64,000 nt of DNA from Thozetella sp. PMI_491 (GCA_021432635.1 MU270077.1:333531-397530), one strand, 5' to 3'. Positions 11,526 to 23,660 are shown, counted from the first letter of the stretch. Program-made: numbers and translations. Notes: generated by a model from the letters alone, not told the origin.

Positions 11526-12658
11526 CGTGGTAGGCTGCCTGGGCAGACATCGGAGAGACATTAGACAGACATTGGTGTGATTTGCGGAAAAGATGCAGTT
11601 TGGGTATGGCCCAAGCTGTAAGATAGATTGTATTCCCATCCATCCAATATCTTGCGCTTGCCTTATAGCGTGTAAATACTATAACATGGCAAAGATGCGC
11701 GACTGCACTGCGCATTCCCACCCATCTATGACGTCCTCTTGGCGCGCGTTTTCATCTGCAACCCCGATAAATGGTATTTATCTACCAAATACTAGAGGTG
11801 AATATGGGTATCTTTTCGATCAGTTCGACAGTGAACATCGCCACGGAAGTCCAGCTACGGATCCGAGAGCCAAGGCATGCGTCCCTCGCAATGTCTCCGT
11901 TGGACATGTTGTCAAGGACAGGAAGACGGACAACGCCTATTATAGTAAAATAGTCCCCCTTGGAGCCTCCATAATTTCTATAAGGCTGGGCCATGGAGTA
12001 TGGTGAGCCGTCTTTCGTCGAAGAGATCGAACATGTTTACCGTGGCATGTAGTTGCCAGCACGGGCTTATCGCGTCGACGAATCGGCCAAGGCTTCCACG
12101 GTAAGCTAGGCCAAAACAAGAAGTTTGACTCGCACTCCCCCGGCCTCGGCGGCCAAAAGACCGGCGCAAAGACCAACCTCCAAAGCCGCCCGCTCTTTTG
12201 CCGCCTAGTCCCGACAACGGGGTCGAGCCCAATTGCTGAAGTCGCCGTCGCCCCACCAAGGACCGTGTTTGTTGCCACTAATTCCTGGATAGGAAATTCT
12301 ACTCGCACCACGTCCCTTTCAGCATAGTATTGACTGAATGGTGGGCAAAGAGATGATGCTGATGGACCTTTCCATGTGGCTGTTCAAAGTCCGAAATCGT
12401 GAGATCACCGGCCCGGGATGCTGCTCCCTCCCGGATTCACGCCGCAGTCGGGATAGACAAGAACCATAAAGCTAGGCCATTCGCATACTACTTGCCATCA
12501 TCCTGCTAGTGTAGATTTCAGACTCCTGCAAGACTCCAGATACCCGACATCGAGTCTCGTCTAGCTGATTGCTACCGGTCTACTGTCTCGTAATAATCAG
12601 CCACCGCTTCCTCCACTCGACTACTACTACAGCACTAACGTGGTGCCCAGTCGCAACC
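11526..12658. other. Intergenic and aminotransferase promoter
   Basis: Separates two genes read in the same direction. No convincing coding frame, RNA or repeat is visible; the C/T-rich stretch just before 12659 is typical of a fungal leader. Confidence 0.45.
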
Positions 12659-13987
12659 ATGAAGTCCGCCATCCTCCACCGTTCTTTACAAAAGTCGTAC
12701 CCAACCGCAGTCGGCGGAGAGGGCGTATATATCCTTACAGATAAGGGCAACAAAGTACTAGACGGCAGCTGCGGTGCTGCCGTGTCCAGCCTCGGACATG
12801 GCAACAAAGAAATCATCGAGGCGATTGTCGAGCAGACGCGCAAGCTTTGCTTCGCTCATACCTCTTTCTTCACATCAGATCCTGCAGAGGAGCTTGCCGC
12901 GTATCTCGTCAAGCAGAGCGGTCCGGGGAGCTTCTCCAAAGTGCTCTACACCTGCTCTGGGTCCGAGGCTGTGGAGACGGCTCTCAAGATCGCCCGCCAG
13001 TATCACGTCTTCAAAGGCGATGTCGGCCGAGTGAATTTCATCGGCCGGTTTCACTCGTATCATGGCAATACCGTAGGGGCCATGTCGGCCGGCAACAACC
13101 CCTCCCGTCGCGAGACATTCGAGCCCATGCTGAGTTCCGCGTTTCACCATGTCAGCCGGTGTTTCTACAGCAAAGACGGCGAGGGTCTAAGTGAGCAAGA
13201 ATACGAGGACCGCCTCATCGCGGAGCTGAAAGACAAGATTGCCAATCTCGGCCCCGAGACCATCGCCGCGGTAATCATGGAGCCCGTCGGCGGCGCGACC
13301 ATGGGCGCAGTAGCTGCCACGGCGACCTACCTGCCCCGCGTGAAAGCCCTGTGCCAGGAGCATGGCATCCTCACTATCTGGGACGAGGTCATGTGCGGTA
13401 TGGGCCGAGTTGGGTCCTACCACGCATGGCAGAGTCTCGGCGGCGCTGTTCCGGATCTACAGACGATAGGCAAGGGCCTGGGCGCCGGATACCAGCCGCT
13501 ATCCGCCATTCTGATCGGCCAGAACGTATTCGACAGTTTCGAAGAGGGCTCAGCAGGGCCTAAGAAGTTCATTAACGGCCACACCTTCCAGGGCCATCCC
13601 ATCGCCTGCGCTGCCGCCCTGAAGGTACAGACCATCGTCCACCGAGACAAGCTTATCGACAATGTTGTCCAGAGGGGATTGCAGCTGGAGGCAGCGCTGA
13701 AGGCCGGCCTTCCACCTCAGTTTTCTGCGCTCGGGGGGACCCTGCGTGGAATGGGGCTCTTTCGGTGCGTGGACTTTGGGTCAATGGCATCGGCTGCTGG
13801 CGGGGCGGTGGCACAAGAAGTCGCGGACGAGTCGTTTCGGCGAGGCGCTGCTGTCTACACCTGCTCCAACGTGGTCGACGCCGTGCTTTTCGCGCCTCCA
13901 TTCATCATCTCCGAGGATGAGATGGCGAGGCTCGTGGAGATATTCTTGGAAGCTCTTACGGCTGTCTTGGAAAGACGGCGGAAATGA
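12659..13987 (+). CDS. Class III PLP-dependent aminotransferase
   Basis: A 442-aa intronless protein of normal length for class III (omega-amino acid/ornithine-type) aminotransferases. Features: LDGSCGAAVSSLGHG (35-48), the phosphate-cup CSGSEAVETALK (99-110), HSYHGNT (132-138), WDEVMCGMGR with the PLP-pyridine Asp242, and the Schiff-base Lys272 in TIGKGLGAGYQP, followed by HTFQGHP. It should transfer an amino group between an omega- or alpha-amino donor and a keto acid or aldehyde; the exact donor cannot be read. ATG 12659 (CAACCATGAAG) is chosen because the frame upstream has no Met. It converges on a dehydrogenase and is flanked by two Zn2Cys6 genes. Confidence 0.93.
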   Translation: MKSAILHRSLQKSYPTAVGGEGVYILTDKGNKVLDGSCGAAVSSLGHGNKEIIEAIVEQTRKLCFAHTSFFTSDPAEELAAYLVKQSGPGSFSKVLYTCSGSEAVETALKIARQYHVFKGDVGRVNFIGRFHSYHGNTVGAMSAGNNPSRRETFEPMLSSAFHHVSRCFYSKDGEGLSEQEYEDRLIAELKDKIANLGPETIAAVIMEPVGGATMGAVAATATYLPRVKALCQEHGILTIWDEVMCGMGRVGSYHAWQSLGGAVPDLQTIGKGLGAGYQPLSAILIGQNVFDSFEEGSAGPKKFINGHTFQGHPIACAAALKVQTIVHRDKLIDNVVQRGLQLEAALKAGLPPQFSALGGTLRGMGLFRCVDFGSMASAAGGAVAQEVADESFRRGAAVYTCSNVVDAVLFAPPFIISEDEMARLVEIFLEALTAVLERRRK

Positions 13988-14341
13988 TGCTGGGCTTTAA
14001 AATGGGATGCATGCTGTAAAGAGCGAAGTCTGTTGGATCATGTAGCCGATGACGGTCAGCACTCCATCGTTTAATTGTTTTATTAAGGTGGACTAGGCAG
14101 AATTTTGTATGTTTATCTATGCCCATCAATCAATTTCTACTTCGGCTTGCCCTTTCCTACCCAAGAGGAGCGTGATCCTGCGCACCTAAGGATATCCTTA
14201 CGCTCCTCACCGCCGAGAGCAAATGGGTTAAAGGAACCCTCCTTTTCTATCTAACCCGAATACCGATATACTTATAAGTAAACGGTTTTATGCCCTCAAG
14301 GATCCCACAGCGCGTCATACGTCTGCTTGTACTCGATTGCT
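13988..14341. other. Convergent 3' region
   Basis: 354 bp shared by the 3' ends of the aminotransferase and the dehydrogenase. Nothing else is seen. Confidence 0.5.
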
Positions 14342-15248
14342 CTAGTTCCCGGTGATGCCGCCACTCACTGAGATTGTCTGGCCTGTCACCCACCGGCTCA
14401 GCTCAGATGTGAGGAGAAGAACAGCGTCTGCGATATCTTCGGCCCGACCCTCTCGTTCCTCTGCTCTAGTCAAGGGTATGAGACGGCTGTGAATGGCTTC
14501 TTGGATATGGGGAGGAAGGCTCTCCGTCTTGACAGGACCAGGCATCACAGTGTTGATCGTGATGCCAAATCCTCTCCCGAGCTACACCACCGAATATCAG
14601 TCATGCTCTATTAGAAGAGAATAAATAATACAAATGCGTACCTGCATAGATGAAGCGAACGAAATGGTGTCCAGGGACGCCTTCCCCGCAGCATAGACTG
14701 GGCTCATGGGAGTGCCCATTTTGGAAGCAATTGACCCGATGTTGATGATGCGCCCTCCACGCGGCATCTTGGGCACGACTTGCTGAATCATAAAGATTGG
14801 GCCGTAAAGGGCGGTCCCCATTAGAGTATCAATGCTCTCCTTGGTCTCCTCAAGCAGCATCTTGGACGCGCCAGCAGCGGCATTATTCACTGGGCGGGGC
14901 ATCCCTGTCGTCAGCGATTGATGTCGTCGGAAAAAGTTACGGAGGATACTTACCAAGGATGTCAATCTTGTCGGTCTGGAACGCCGCAAGGGTGTCGTTG
15001 ACGAGTTTAGCAGCTCCTTCGGGTGTAGAGATGTCGACTTGGACCACCGTCGCTTTGCCTCCCACCTCTTCAACCTTCCTAGCCACCGCAGCGGCACGCG
15101 GGGCAACCGAGTCAGAGACATGGTTGATGGTGACGCTTGCCCCGTTACGAGCAAGGGCCAGTGCGATGGCCGCGCCTATGCCGTTCTCGCGTCCAGAGCC
15201 TGTGACAATGGCCACCTTACCGGCAAGGGAGAGAGTATCAGGAGCCAT
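14342..15248 (-). CDS. Short-chain dehydrogenase/reductase, 3 exons
   Basis: Exons 15248-14954, 14889-14642 and 14581-14342 give 260 aa, standard for classical SDRs. The dinucleotide loop is TGSGRENGIG (16-25), the NNAA motif is at 100-103 (restored exactly by the acceptor at 14890), and the catalytic set is Ser151, Tyr164 and Lys168 (YAAGK). After the active site come MPGPVKTES and a C-terminal GQTISVSGG typical of ketoacyl-reductase-like SDRs. It should oxidise or reduce an alcohol/ketone with NAD(P)(H) in the cytosol. It could act on the carbonyl chemistry of the adjoining aminotransferase, but that is inference from proximity. Confidence 0.9.
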
Positions 15249-15886
15249 GATGCAAAATATTATTGGGAATATGGTCTAAGCTTTGTAACAAAAAGGACAT
15301 GTGAATGTGAGCATGATGGTTCACAGGGACTCAACCCAACAAGGAGGCTCGGCAGACTCTTTATACTCGTAGCCGTGACGGCAGCGGAGCTCGGTCTTGT
15401 CGTAACGCCGTGCGTGGGATAATCGAGTTTCAAGCCTAGCTGTTTCTAATCATGGCTCAGGATCCAGCCATTGGCGCTTCTACGGACTGATTCACTCAAT
15501 TTTCTGCGTCCCCGGCTTGAATTGGGTGAGAACTACAGCAATGCCGGTACTGAAGCTGGTACCTTGACTATACCTAAAATGGAAAAATGTGATCCCTGTC
15601 TGCAGCAGCCGAAAATGGAAAGGTATGGGTTGATCCCCACGGCCTAGTCCGAGAGATGACTCCCAGCGAAAGGTGAATCGCGCCTTGGATTTGGACGGGT
15701 TCTGATGCCCGCTTTCGAAAGACCACGCATCAGCAAGGGAATTGAATTGAGGTATTATGGTTTGCCAGATCATTCGCGGTTCGTCTGGTGCTCATCACGC
15801 TCTGTGGGCGTGTATATCTGACCCAATCTTCCATCACCAACGCCAATACCTAATATTTCTATCCGAAACACATAACGATGGTGTTG
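15249..15886. other. Dehydrogenase promoter and regulator 3' end
   Basis: 638 bp without a convincing coding frame, RNA or repeat. Confidence 0.45.
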
Positions 15887-17808
15887 TCATATAAGCAATA
15901 GCAATCCGTCTTTCACAAGATCAATCGGCTGGGCGGCCCCAGATGCCCCTCTATTCGCCTCCCCACAGCCGTCCATGCTGCTCCACCATGTGTCAAACGC
16001 GGCCGTCAGAGCCTCGCGCGTCTTGGATGGGTATTGTGCCGTCAGCTCGCAGCTCTTAGCACGCACACGGGCTCGCTGCTGACCATCGATGCACTCGAAG
16101 GCTGCTACGTACAGCGGCAGCGAGAGGGACGAGTCGGGTCCGCAACCGAGGGGAAGCCGGTCCATAAGATCCAGCAGCGTGGCGACCGCCATTTGGACCC
16201 GGCGCGAGTCCTGGGCATCTGCAAACACGCGGCGCTGGAGGAGCAGCACCACGCTCCAGTAATAGCACTGGCACAACTTATCGAGGTATTCTGGTGCTGG
16301 CGCCCGGTCTTGGTCAAAAAAGGAGCGGCGCGCTAAGTGGTGCAAACTGGCCTCCAAGGCGTAAGCCTGGACCGCAATCTCAGCGTCGGATACGCCATCC
16401 TCGCGGTCAGCAGCGAGATGCGCGACTTTGGCTAGTAATGACATGAGCCATCGCGAGCAGCCTGTCGTCTCAGCGAAGCTGGGCTCTGTATCGGCTGGGG
16501 CGTCCTCGTCGTCAAACACCCAGAACGACAACGGCAAACACGGCCTCCGATGCCAATAGATGGCGCTGTAAACATCGATCGAGGTCATGCGCTGGATTAG
16601 GACGGTGCTCACAGGCAGTGTCGGCCGCTCCCGGACATAGCCCAGGTCCTTGAACAGCTGCATGGCGAACCGAATGTGCACCGGCATCTGCTGGCTACCG
16701 TTCGCCATCTCTACGGTCAGCTGAAGCAGGATGGTGGCGAGTGCGTCGCGCTTCAAGCACTGTATCTCGCTGCTCTGGTCTTGAGGATTTGGACCTCCCA
16801 GGGCTCGGATGGTGCCGCGGAGGGTTGCTAGTGCCTGAGACTGTCGCTGGAGGGCGACCGTGGAAGGGATGCAGCCACGCAGATGCATGTAGGTGCTGGA
16901 GATGGATATGATGGTGTCCATCAACACGGGAGTCGACAACGCGAGTGCGGCGAGCTGTCGATATCCATTCTCGTTACCATCCCACGCAGGTATGATGGAC
17001 GAGACACTGCGAACAACTAGTAAAAGTTAGCTTTGCGACGTGGTGTAATGCGACATTCTACAAAGCGCTAGAAATGAACGTACAGTAAGTGTAGGCGAGA
17101 TGTTCCCCAACCGTCTTCCACGCATGAGTCCCAACCTCGCGGTGGATGGTGTCCCTCAAAGCCCATAGCTCGAACGCCGTGGCGGACGGGACCAAGGAGC
17201 TACCGACGATAATGATATCCGGGGTGGTGTTTTCACAGCTGGTAAATGTTTCGGGAGGATTTAGACTCGCTTTCACTGGCATCTCGCTTCGGGAGAGCTC
17301 AACGACATCGTCCACGACCCCGTCGCTCTCCGTTATCGGGGATCCACTTGAGCCAGGTGGAGCTGTATATGGCAGGCTGCGCTTTGCATGCTCGTTGTAT
17401 GTATCGATGCCGAGGGGCCACAATGCGTCTATTAGGGATGCAACATGCCGGCGGGCCTCCCTGGCGTCAGGAGCAAAAGAGCTCGGCAGATTACGGAGGT
17501 CGTTATCTTCATGAGCTGCTTCTTCTGGTGACGCATTGACTGCCGCGTCCCGGGCTTCTCGTCGCTGACGAGGGGCGCGCGGTAGCTGCGGTCCATCGGC
17601 CCACCTCAACTTCTTCCCATAGTCGCAGTCCTTGCCGAGACGAGCGCACCGACCGCAGCGAGGACGGGCCTCGTCGCACTTCCGATGCTGGTTCAGGCAG
17701 AACACACATGCTTGGGATTAGAGGTTAGCCATGCCATCGTCTCTCTGTCGTCATGCTCGTAGCTTCTGGCGGCTGCTCACCTCCTCTCGACCGCTTCGGG
17801 CCTGCCAT
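15887..17808 (-). CDS. Zn(II)2Cys6 transcription factor, 3 exons
   Basis: Exons 17808-17781, 17710-17062 and 17006-15887 give 598 aa. The first exon codes only nine residues (MAGPKRSRG); the first intron (70 nt, GTGAGC...CAAG) precedes the zinc cluster, whose Cys11, 14, 21, 28, 31 and 38 keep C-x2-C-x6-C-x6-C-x2-C-x6-C spacing, with a basic QHRKCDEARPRC loop. The second intron (55 nt) uses GTAGAA and the branch AGCTAAC. The long C-terminal part (YRQLAALALSTPVLMDTI onward) matches the helical fungal_trans_2 regulatory domain. It reads in the same direction as the dehydrogenase, with its own promoter. Confidence 0.85.
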
Positions 17809-18441
17809 GTCCCCCGTATGATTTCCCGAAGCAAGTCGCAGTGGCGGGGCGCCTGTAGCCCAGTGGACGAGGGGACGAGGTGGAACCACCGGGACTTAAA
17901 TGAGGGGATTACAGTGGACTTGTCCCACGTGACCGTGCTGCGCTCGCCATGAAGTCTTATCTCGATCCCAGTCGGTCGGAGTCAGTGGGGGAAAGGAAAA
18001 AACAAGGAAGCTAAGGGCCGCTAGGGGCAACCCAAGAGTTAGGGCGCCGCCGTGCCTGCACGGTTGGCTCTTTGTCCGCGGGAGCGTCCGCCAGCTGCTC
18101 CTTGGGATTGCAGTCTGCAATAACGAATGCTTCATTTTCTGCCGATATAAAGAAATGCCCTCCTCTTTTTGCTTTGAAAGCAGCTTAAAGAGCGAGAACA
18201 ACAATGGGTTGAAGGCACCTAAGTAATAGACGCAATACCAGCAAGTATCACAGAAATAGTGGGAAACTGGACACGGGAACTCATGCATGTGGTCTGTAAG
18301 ACAGGGATGCTTGCGCTTTTATGCATTAATTTGTTATATATACACGCTTGGGCCCTATTCCGGGCCCTTTAATAGGGCTACACTGCTCCAGCGTGTCTCC
18401 CTATTGTATCCTAGGCGTGCGCCAACTTCAGAATAATGAGT
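17809..18441. other. Intergenic
   Basis: Holds the regulator's promoter and the 3' flank of the surface protein gene. No further feature recognised. Confidence 0.45.
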
Positions 18442-19410
18442 CTAGCTTGACCCCAGCTCATGGTACGATCGCTCTCCAGTGTACAGTTCCTGCGCAGCTT
18501 GGGGCGGGGGCACAGCATGCGACTGCCCTTGTGGTTGGTGGTATGTGTGCTTGAGCTCGTGTGGGGCGGACTCAGGTGTGGAATAAGGAGGGGCAGCAGC
18601 TGCCGAGACGGGCGTCACTCCAGGCTGGATTGGCGTGCCAGCAGCCGGAGGCATATAGGTAGTGTCTGGCGACTTGGACGTCATAGCCTGGGCTACTTCC
18701 GGGCTTGGCTGTTCCCGACGGCGTCGCAGCAGCATGAAGACGGCTGTGGCGATGAGGAAGCCAGCGGCCGCGCAGCCGATACCGATGCCGGCGGCGGCGC
18801 CGGCGGAGAGACCCGACTTGGAACTGCTATCGTCCGAGCTCGTCACACCGGTAGAAGCGGCCCCGGACGATGTGCTGGTGGTGGCACCGGCGGTCGTGGC
18901 GGGCAGCTTGCTGACGACGGTGAAGGTCGGGCTGCTGACGGTCGAGGTCGGGAAGGAGGTCCCCGTTAGGGTGTTGGGGCTCCAGAAGATGTCGATTTGC
19001 CAAGGGCCGCCAACCGCAACTACGTTTCCGCCCACTCCCTTCCAGCTCGGTCCTCCGAAGAAAGCACCGCCCGGGTTTGACATCTCGTACGAGGTACATT
19101 TCGAATTATCGTTGTAGGCAAGGCAAGCCGCTTCTGTAGGGCAGTATCAGTAGATGTAGCACGGGAACAATGGGTCGGTCCTCTTACGCCAGACAATCAT
19201 GTTCTGGGTCTCGCTGTATGCCTGGACATTGATGATGTTGCCGGTCAGGTTTGTCCAGTAGAAGGGGGACGGCTCGTCCAGGCCGAACTGGGCCGGGAAG
19301 GCCTTGTCGCCATCCGTAGGGAATCCATTCATGCCAGGAGCGCTCGCCACGTAGATGGGGTTGGCAGCCCAGGCGCCGCTGCTGAGCAGCAGCAGCTTCC
19401 ACACGTACAT
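18442..19410 (-). CDS. Single-pass surface protein with Ser/Thr-rich stalk (Mid2/WSC-like architecture)
   Basis: Exons 19410-19188 and 19133-18442 (54-nt intron, GTAAGA...CTACAG) give 304 aa. Residues 1-16 are a signal peptide ending in GAWA. A small ectodomain with Cys78 and Cys87 in ACLAYNDNSKC follows, then a Ser/Thr-rich stretch (about 130-180), one Gly/Ala-rich transmembrane helix (185-210), a LLRRRRE stop-transfer and a Pro-rich cytosolic tail. This is the layout of fungal cell-wall stress sensors, but I see no full WSC domain, so the role is inferred from shape only. The ATG lies only about 30 bp from a poly-G tract and an assembly gap, so promoter and leader are not reliably known. 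Confidence 0.75.
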
Positions 19411-19440
19411 TTTGACGGGAGGGCGGAGGAGAGAGGCCGT

Positions 19441-19731
19441 GGGGGGGGGGGGGGGNNNNNNNNNNNNNNNNNNNNNNNNNNNNNNNNNNNNNNNNNNNNN
19501 NNNNNNNNNNNNNNNNNNNNNNNNNNNNNNNNNNNNNNNNNNNNNNNNNNNNNNNNNNNNNNNNNNNNNNNNNNNNGGGCACACCACTCCCCGAGCGGGC
19601 GCCGTCGGGTTTTATCAGGGGATCTACCTATGCAATATCCCAGAACGGGGGGGGGGGGGGGGGGCACACCACTCCCCGAGCGGGCGCCGTCGGGTTTTAT
19701 CAGGGGATCTACCTATGCAATATCCCAGAAC
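19441..19731. repeat. Poly-G tracts and 85-bp direct duplication around an assembly gap
   Basis: A G-run at 19441-19455 abuts 121 undetermined bases (19456-19576). Next come a 70-bp unit (19577-19646), an 18-G run (19647-19664) and an identical second unit ending at 19731, so the period is 85 bp. The gap may hide more copies, or the duplication may be an artefact of joining reads at a G-run. Confidence 0.85.
19456..19576. other. Assembly gap (121 N)
   Basis: A run of undetermined bases in the promoter of the surface protein gene; its real length is unknown. Confidence 0.99.
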
Positions 19732-21919
19732 AGGGCATGTTACGTGTCGAGCCCACCCACCCAACCTACCGAGTGCAGGCCATCCCGCCGGAGGATCCAC
19801 TCTAGACGAGAATCCGGTGCAAGATCCCGCGACTAATTGTCGGATTCAGAAGCGATGACCCGGTATCCTAGAGCAAGGGTGCAGCCAGCCAAGCCAGCCT
19901 TGCCAGCTTAACTACTACTAGCGGCGGTTGACAGGGCTGAGATGGACGCCCTCGGGCCAAAAACAACCAGACTAAGCGGCCGCCCACTGGCTCGAGGCTT
20001 GCGCGTCGCATTGTAGTGTGCGCGAGTGAAGAGTCAGAACTGCAATAGGGGAGCCGGCAGGTGGCGATTCAGATAGATGCCACTGCCCAATCCTCGTGCG
20101 ACAGGTAGGAATGCGAGGTTTTTAAATAAGGATGCTCAAGTTCCAACGCTCATCCAGTTCCACAGCCTTAAACGTCGGGCGAGTCAGGTTGCGGAGCGGG
20201 GGTCCAGAGGGACGAGGTCCTAGAGGAACCGCCCCCAACCGCCTGAGAAAGCTGCACCACCCACTCGCCGGTCGTGCAGCGAATGATCGATTGATGCAAC
20301 CAATTGCGGGCCGGCGTGGGGATGCGCAATAAGCGCTAGGAGCCTGTAGCAAACGGTGGTCGAGGATCGCCCCGGTCATTTCTAGTTGAGGAAAACAGTA
20401 CGACCTACTAGCATTACTGGTAGAAAGACGAGTAGTTAAGGGGGGAAAAAAAAAGAAGAAAAAAAGGCGATTACCCCATGAGATATTCCGTACTGCGTAT
20501 GCACCAGGTCATTCGGTACCTAGTTAACAGTACCTAATTATCGCAACCCCGAAAGAGCAGCTAATGAGCAGCAGCGGAAACAGCCGCACTGGGCGAAGAG
20601 CTGCGCGACCGTGAATGGACTGCATTGTAGCCGCCCACAGCTCGGCTGTTGAACGACGTCATATATGCTGCTGCATACCTACCTAGTTCAGCTCAGTCGT
20701 AGTGGTCTTGGCCACCATCACCATGCTTCTGCCAAGGGTCGTATTGCCCAGTACCTCGCGTCCAACAAATACCCACCTACCTAACAGGTCGACCACCAAG
20801 CCGTAGCTGGCATAGCTGGAGTAGATACTTTCCATAGGATTCGAACTTTCCCAAGCGGCGCCTTCGACTCTACTTTTCTTGATTAGGTCGTCCATTCTAG
20901 TACCAATTCCTGTCGCCCTGCGCCACCACAGCCGACCCAAGGGCCTGGCGCGCCTTCCGCCCCCGGTTCGGCAGGCCCCGCCTGATCATCTTGCCCTATT
21001 TGGCGAAACGTGCGAGGTTGTGGGATCGCTTGGAAACGGGTTTCCCACGCGCGAGTGACCCCAACGCCGGATGGAATCTCGGCTCGGCAACTTCCGCGAT
21101 CTATCCGAGTCCAGGATATATATGTAAATCCCCCGTCCATTCCGGTATTCATACCCGTCTGCCGCCCTCGAGGATAGCCGTATCGTGCTAAACATGAAGG
21201 GCTCAGTCGAGAAGTGCTGCGTGAAGACTACAGAAAGGGGCCGTTCCATGGGTCAGCAAGCCGTCTGGGCGAACTCGAAGACGCCTAGCTTACGCCAGCG
21301 TAAGCTTCCACTCCCAGGGTTCTACTTGGAAGCATCACCGAGTATAAGACAGCTCATGCAGATAAAGCTTGTGAAGACTGGGCCGACACTGACCTAAGAG
21401 ATTGGAGGGTAAAGCCCACGAGTCGATCTATTCAAGCGATCCGGCCGCGTACACTAGGCCTTCACGATCGCGTGCATCGCGCGATTTTCTACTGGAGTGC
21501 TTCATTTATCAAATTTAGATGTCAATTCTAACAAAGTAACCCCCGATCCCCAGCGCATAGGTTGCCCTGGGCAGCTGAACGAAGGCATGGGGGATGATGA
21601 TTAGTACCCAAACATACTCCGATGACCGGCTACTGAAATACAATATTACGACAGGTCTTGAGGGCTCCTCCATTAGATGGTAAATGGCTGGATAGTAAGC
21701 CAAGTTTCCACCTTAGGCATCAATGATGTTGTTGGTATCAGGTCGACATATCCCCTGCTGTGGAACAATGCAGTGCTGCCCAAGGCAATCTGCGTTGTAG
21801 ATTTATTTCGTCGCTGGTGGACCAAAAAGCTAGACTCAGACGACCTCCGTTGAAATTTCTGCCTCATTGAACTTCTGAACCACCTCCTCTGCTATTTGCG
21901 TCGACAGATACTATTAGAA
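19732..21919. other. Intergenic, no gene recognised
   Basis: 2.2 kb of short frames on both strands without motifs. An A-rich tract lies at about 20440-20466. A GGATTCGAAC string at about 20829 was tested as a tRNA T-arm and fails. Confidence 0.5.
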
Positions 21920-23298
21920 ATGACTAGTCTAGCCCACAAGATCGACCCGGATGGAGACGTTATTTTAATTCTCCAGAATCCAGACGCTCCATTTGCGGTG
22001 TGGGACGGCATGGAGGGGCCAGGTCCTGCTGCGGTCCCCTCGCCTTTCGAAACTCCGTTTCTTGCAAAGATAATACGCCGAAAGCTGAGAGGCAAGAAAG
22101 CAAGGAAGCAGGCGAATGCGATCACGCCCTCATTTTGGTCACTCGACCCGGGTAAGGATCCACAACCGCTTCTAGTCGACGAGTTTCCCACCGATGACGA
22201 GCTCAGCTCGGTTGATATTTTGGAGCCGCCAGAAGAGCCTCTGCAAGCAGAAGAGGCTGTCCCGGAGGAAGAGGCTGCACCTGATCTACCACCGGAGGCA
22301 TGGCCCGCCCCTGAAGATATCAATGCCCCTGTGGCCGGGGATCAAATCCCCGCTGCCCTTGATGAGCAACTTGGCAGCAAGACGGCGGGCTCAGTAGCTC
22401 CATGTGAGGACTCAGAAGTGGAAATACGCATGCTACTCTCTTCGAAGCACTTGATCCTCGCCTCCTCATATTTCAGGAGCATTCTAAAAGGCTCTTGGAA
22501 GGAAACCGCCATTTCAGCGGGTGAATACATTGAGATAACTGCAGCTGAGTGGGATACCGAAGCGCTACTGATCGTGATGAACATAATCCATGGCCACGTT
22601 CGGAGAGTACCTAGATCTATCAGCCTGGAGATGCTTGCTAAGATTGCAGTCTTGGTTGACTATTACAAATGCTACGAAGTGGTGGAGTTATTTTCAGATT
22701 GCTGGATCGAGAGTCTGGTGAAACAGCAGCTGCTTCCTCAGGAGCACGACAGAGACCTGGTTTTGTGGCTTACCGTGGCCTGGGTTTTCTCCCAGGACAC
22801 ACTGTTTACAAATGTCAGCAAACTGGCTATGGAAACGAGCCGGGGGCCGATTGAAACACTGGGCCTGCCGATTCCGCAACAAATAATAAGTAGGCACGTC
22901 CGAGATGCTTGGGGATCGTGCCGATAAAGCTAATTCAATTTGCAGAAGCCATTGACCAGCGGAGGCAAGATGTCGTCGCCCGAATCATCAACGAGCTCCA
23001 CAACCTTCTCTTGTACCTCTATTATCGAACAGAGTGCTCTTTTGAGTGCAATTCCACATTGACCGGGGCGCTTACCAAGCAAATGTATGTGAAAGGCCTT
23101 CTCAACCCGAAGCCGGAAAGACCTCTGCTTGGGTACAGCGTCGCCGAGATAACAAGGACTGTGCGTGAGTTCAAGTCACCTAGCTGGGAAAGGAACGCGT
23201 ATTCCCGACACCAATGCACCCTCAACGCCTTCTTGGACTCGACGGTTTGTAGCTTCATGGATGCCATGGACGGCTTAAACCAGGGTTACTTTCCATGA
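21920..23298 (+). CDS. BTB/POZ-domain protein, 2 exons
   Basis: Exons 21920-22889 and 22946-23298 (56-nt intron, GTAGGC donor, AAGCTAATTC branch region, TTTGCAG acceptor) give 440 aa. Residues 9-28 (IDPDGDVILILQNPDAPFAV) form the first BTB strand pair, and SSKHLILASSYFRSILKGSWKE (about 174-195) is the core helix pair. They are separated by about 130 residues rich in Glu, Pro and Asp, an insertion seen in many fungal BTB proteins. A helical C-terminal domain follows. BTB proteins usually dimerise or serve as cullin-3 adaptors; no Kelch or zinc-finger partner domain is present. ATG 21920 is the first Met. Confidence 0.85.
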
Positions 23299-23653
23299 GT
23301 GACATCCTTGATCGTAGTTATTACGCAAGCATGGTGCGTCCTCAGTTGCGACCGCTACTTCTTAGCTGGTGGAATCTACACAATTAAAGGACGGTCAAAT
23401 CTTTATAATCTGTGCGTTCTGGGGAATATCCTGTTCGTATAGCTCGCACCGTCCGCGTCCGCTAAGTGTAGATCTGAAAAGCCACCGTCCGCTCGGCTGG
23501 ATAGGCCCGAGCCCCACCGTCCGCCATCGGCAGACTCGGCTAAGCCAATCTCCGCGTCGGTCCGAGTATACCGACCACCGTCCGCAGGCCAGCCCTGTGA
23601 AGGAGGTCAGGTCTAAGTGCGTTCCACCATGAAGGCTGCTCGACACAAATGCA
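23299..23653. other. Intergenic upstream of the monooxygenase TATA box
   Basis: 355 bp with no recognised feature. Confidence 0.4.
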
Positions 23654-23660
23654 TATATAA
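23654..23660 (+). promoter_or_regulatory. TATA box of the FAD monooxygenase
   Basis: TATATAA lies 204 bp before the main ATG. Transcription starting 30-40 bp downstream would place the whole tandem repeat in the leader. Confidence 0.5.

Noticed and set aside
11593-12311. Overlapping frames of 60-137 codons on both strands
   Set aside because: No Met context, no splice pattern and no motif in any of them.
19707-19725. ATGCAATATCCCA shared with the monooxygenase start (23864)
   Set aside because: A 13-bp match is expected several times by chance in 64 kb.
20820-20880. Possible minus-strand tRNA (GTTCGAATCC)
   Set aside because: No paired T, anticodon or acceptor stems.
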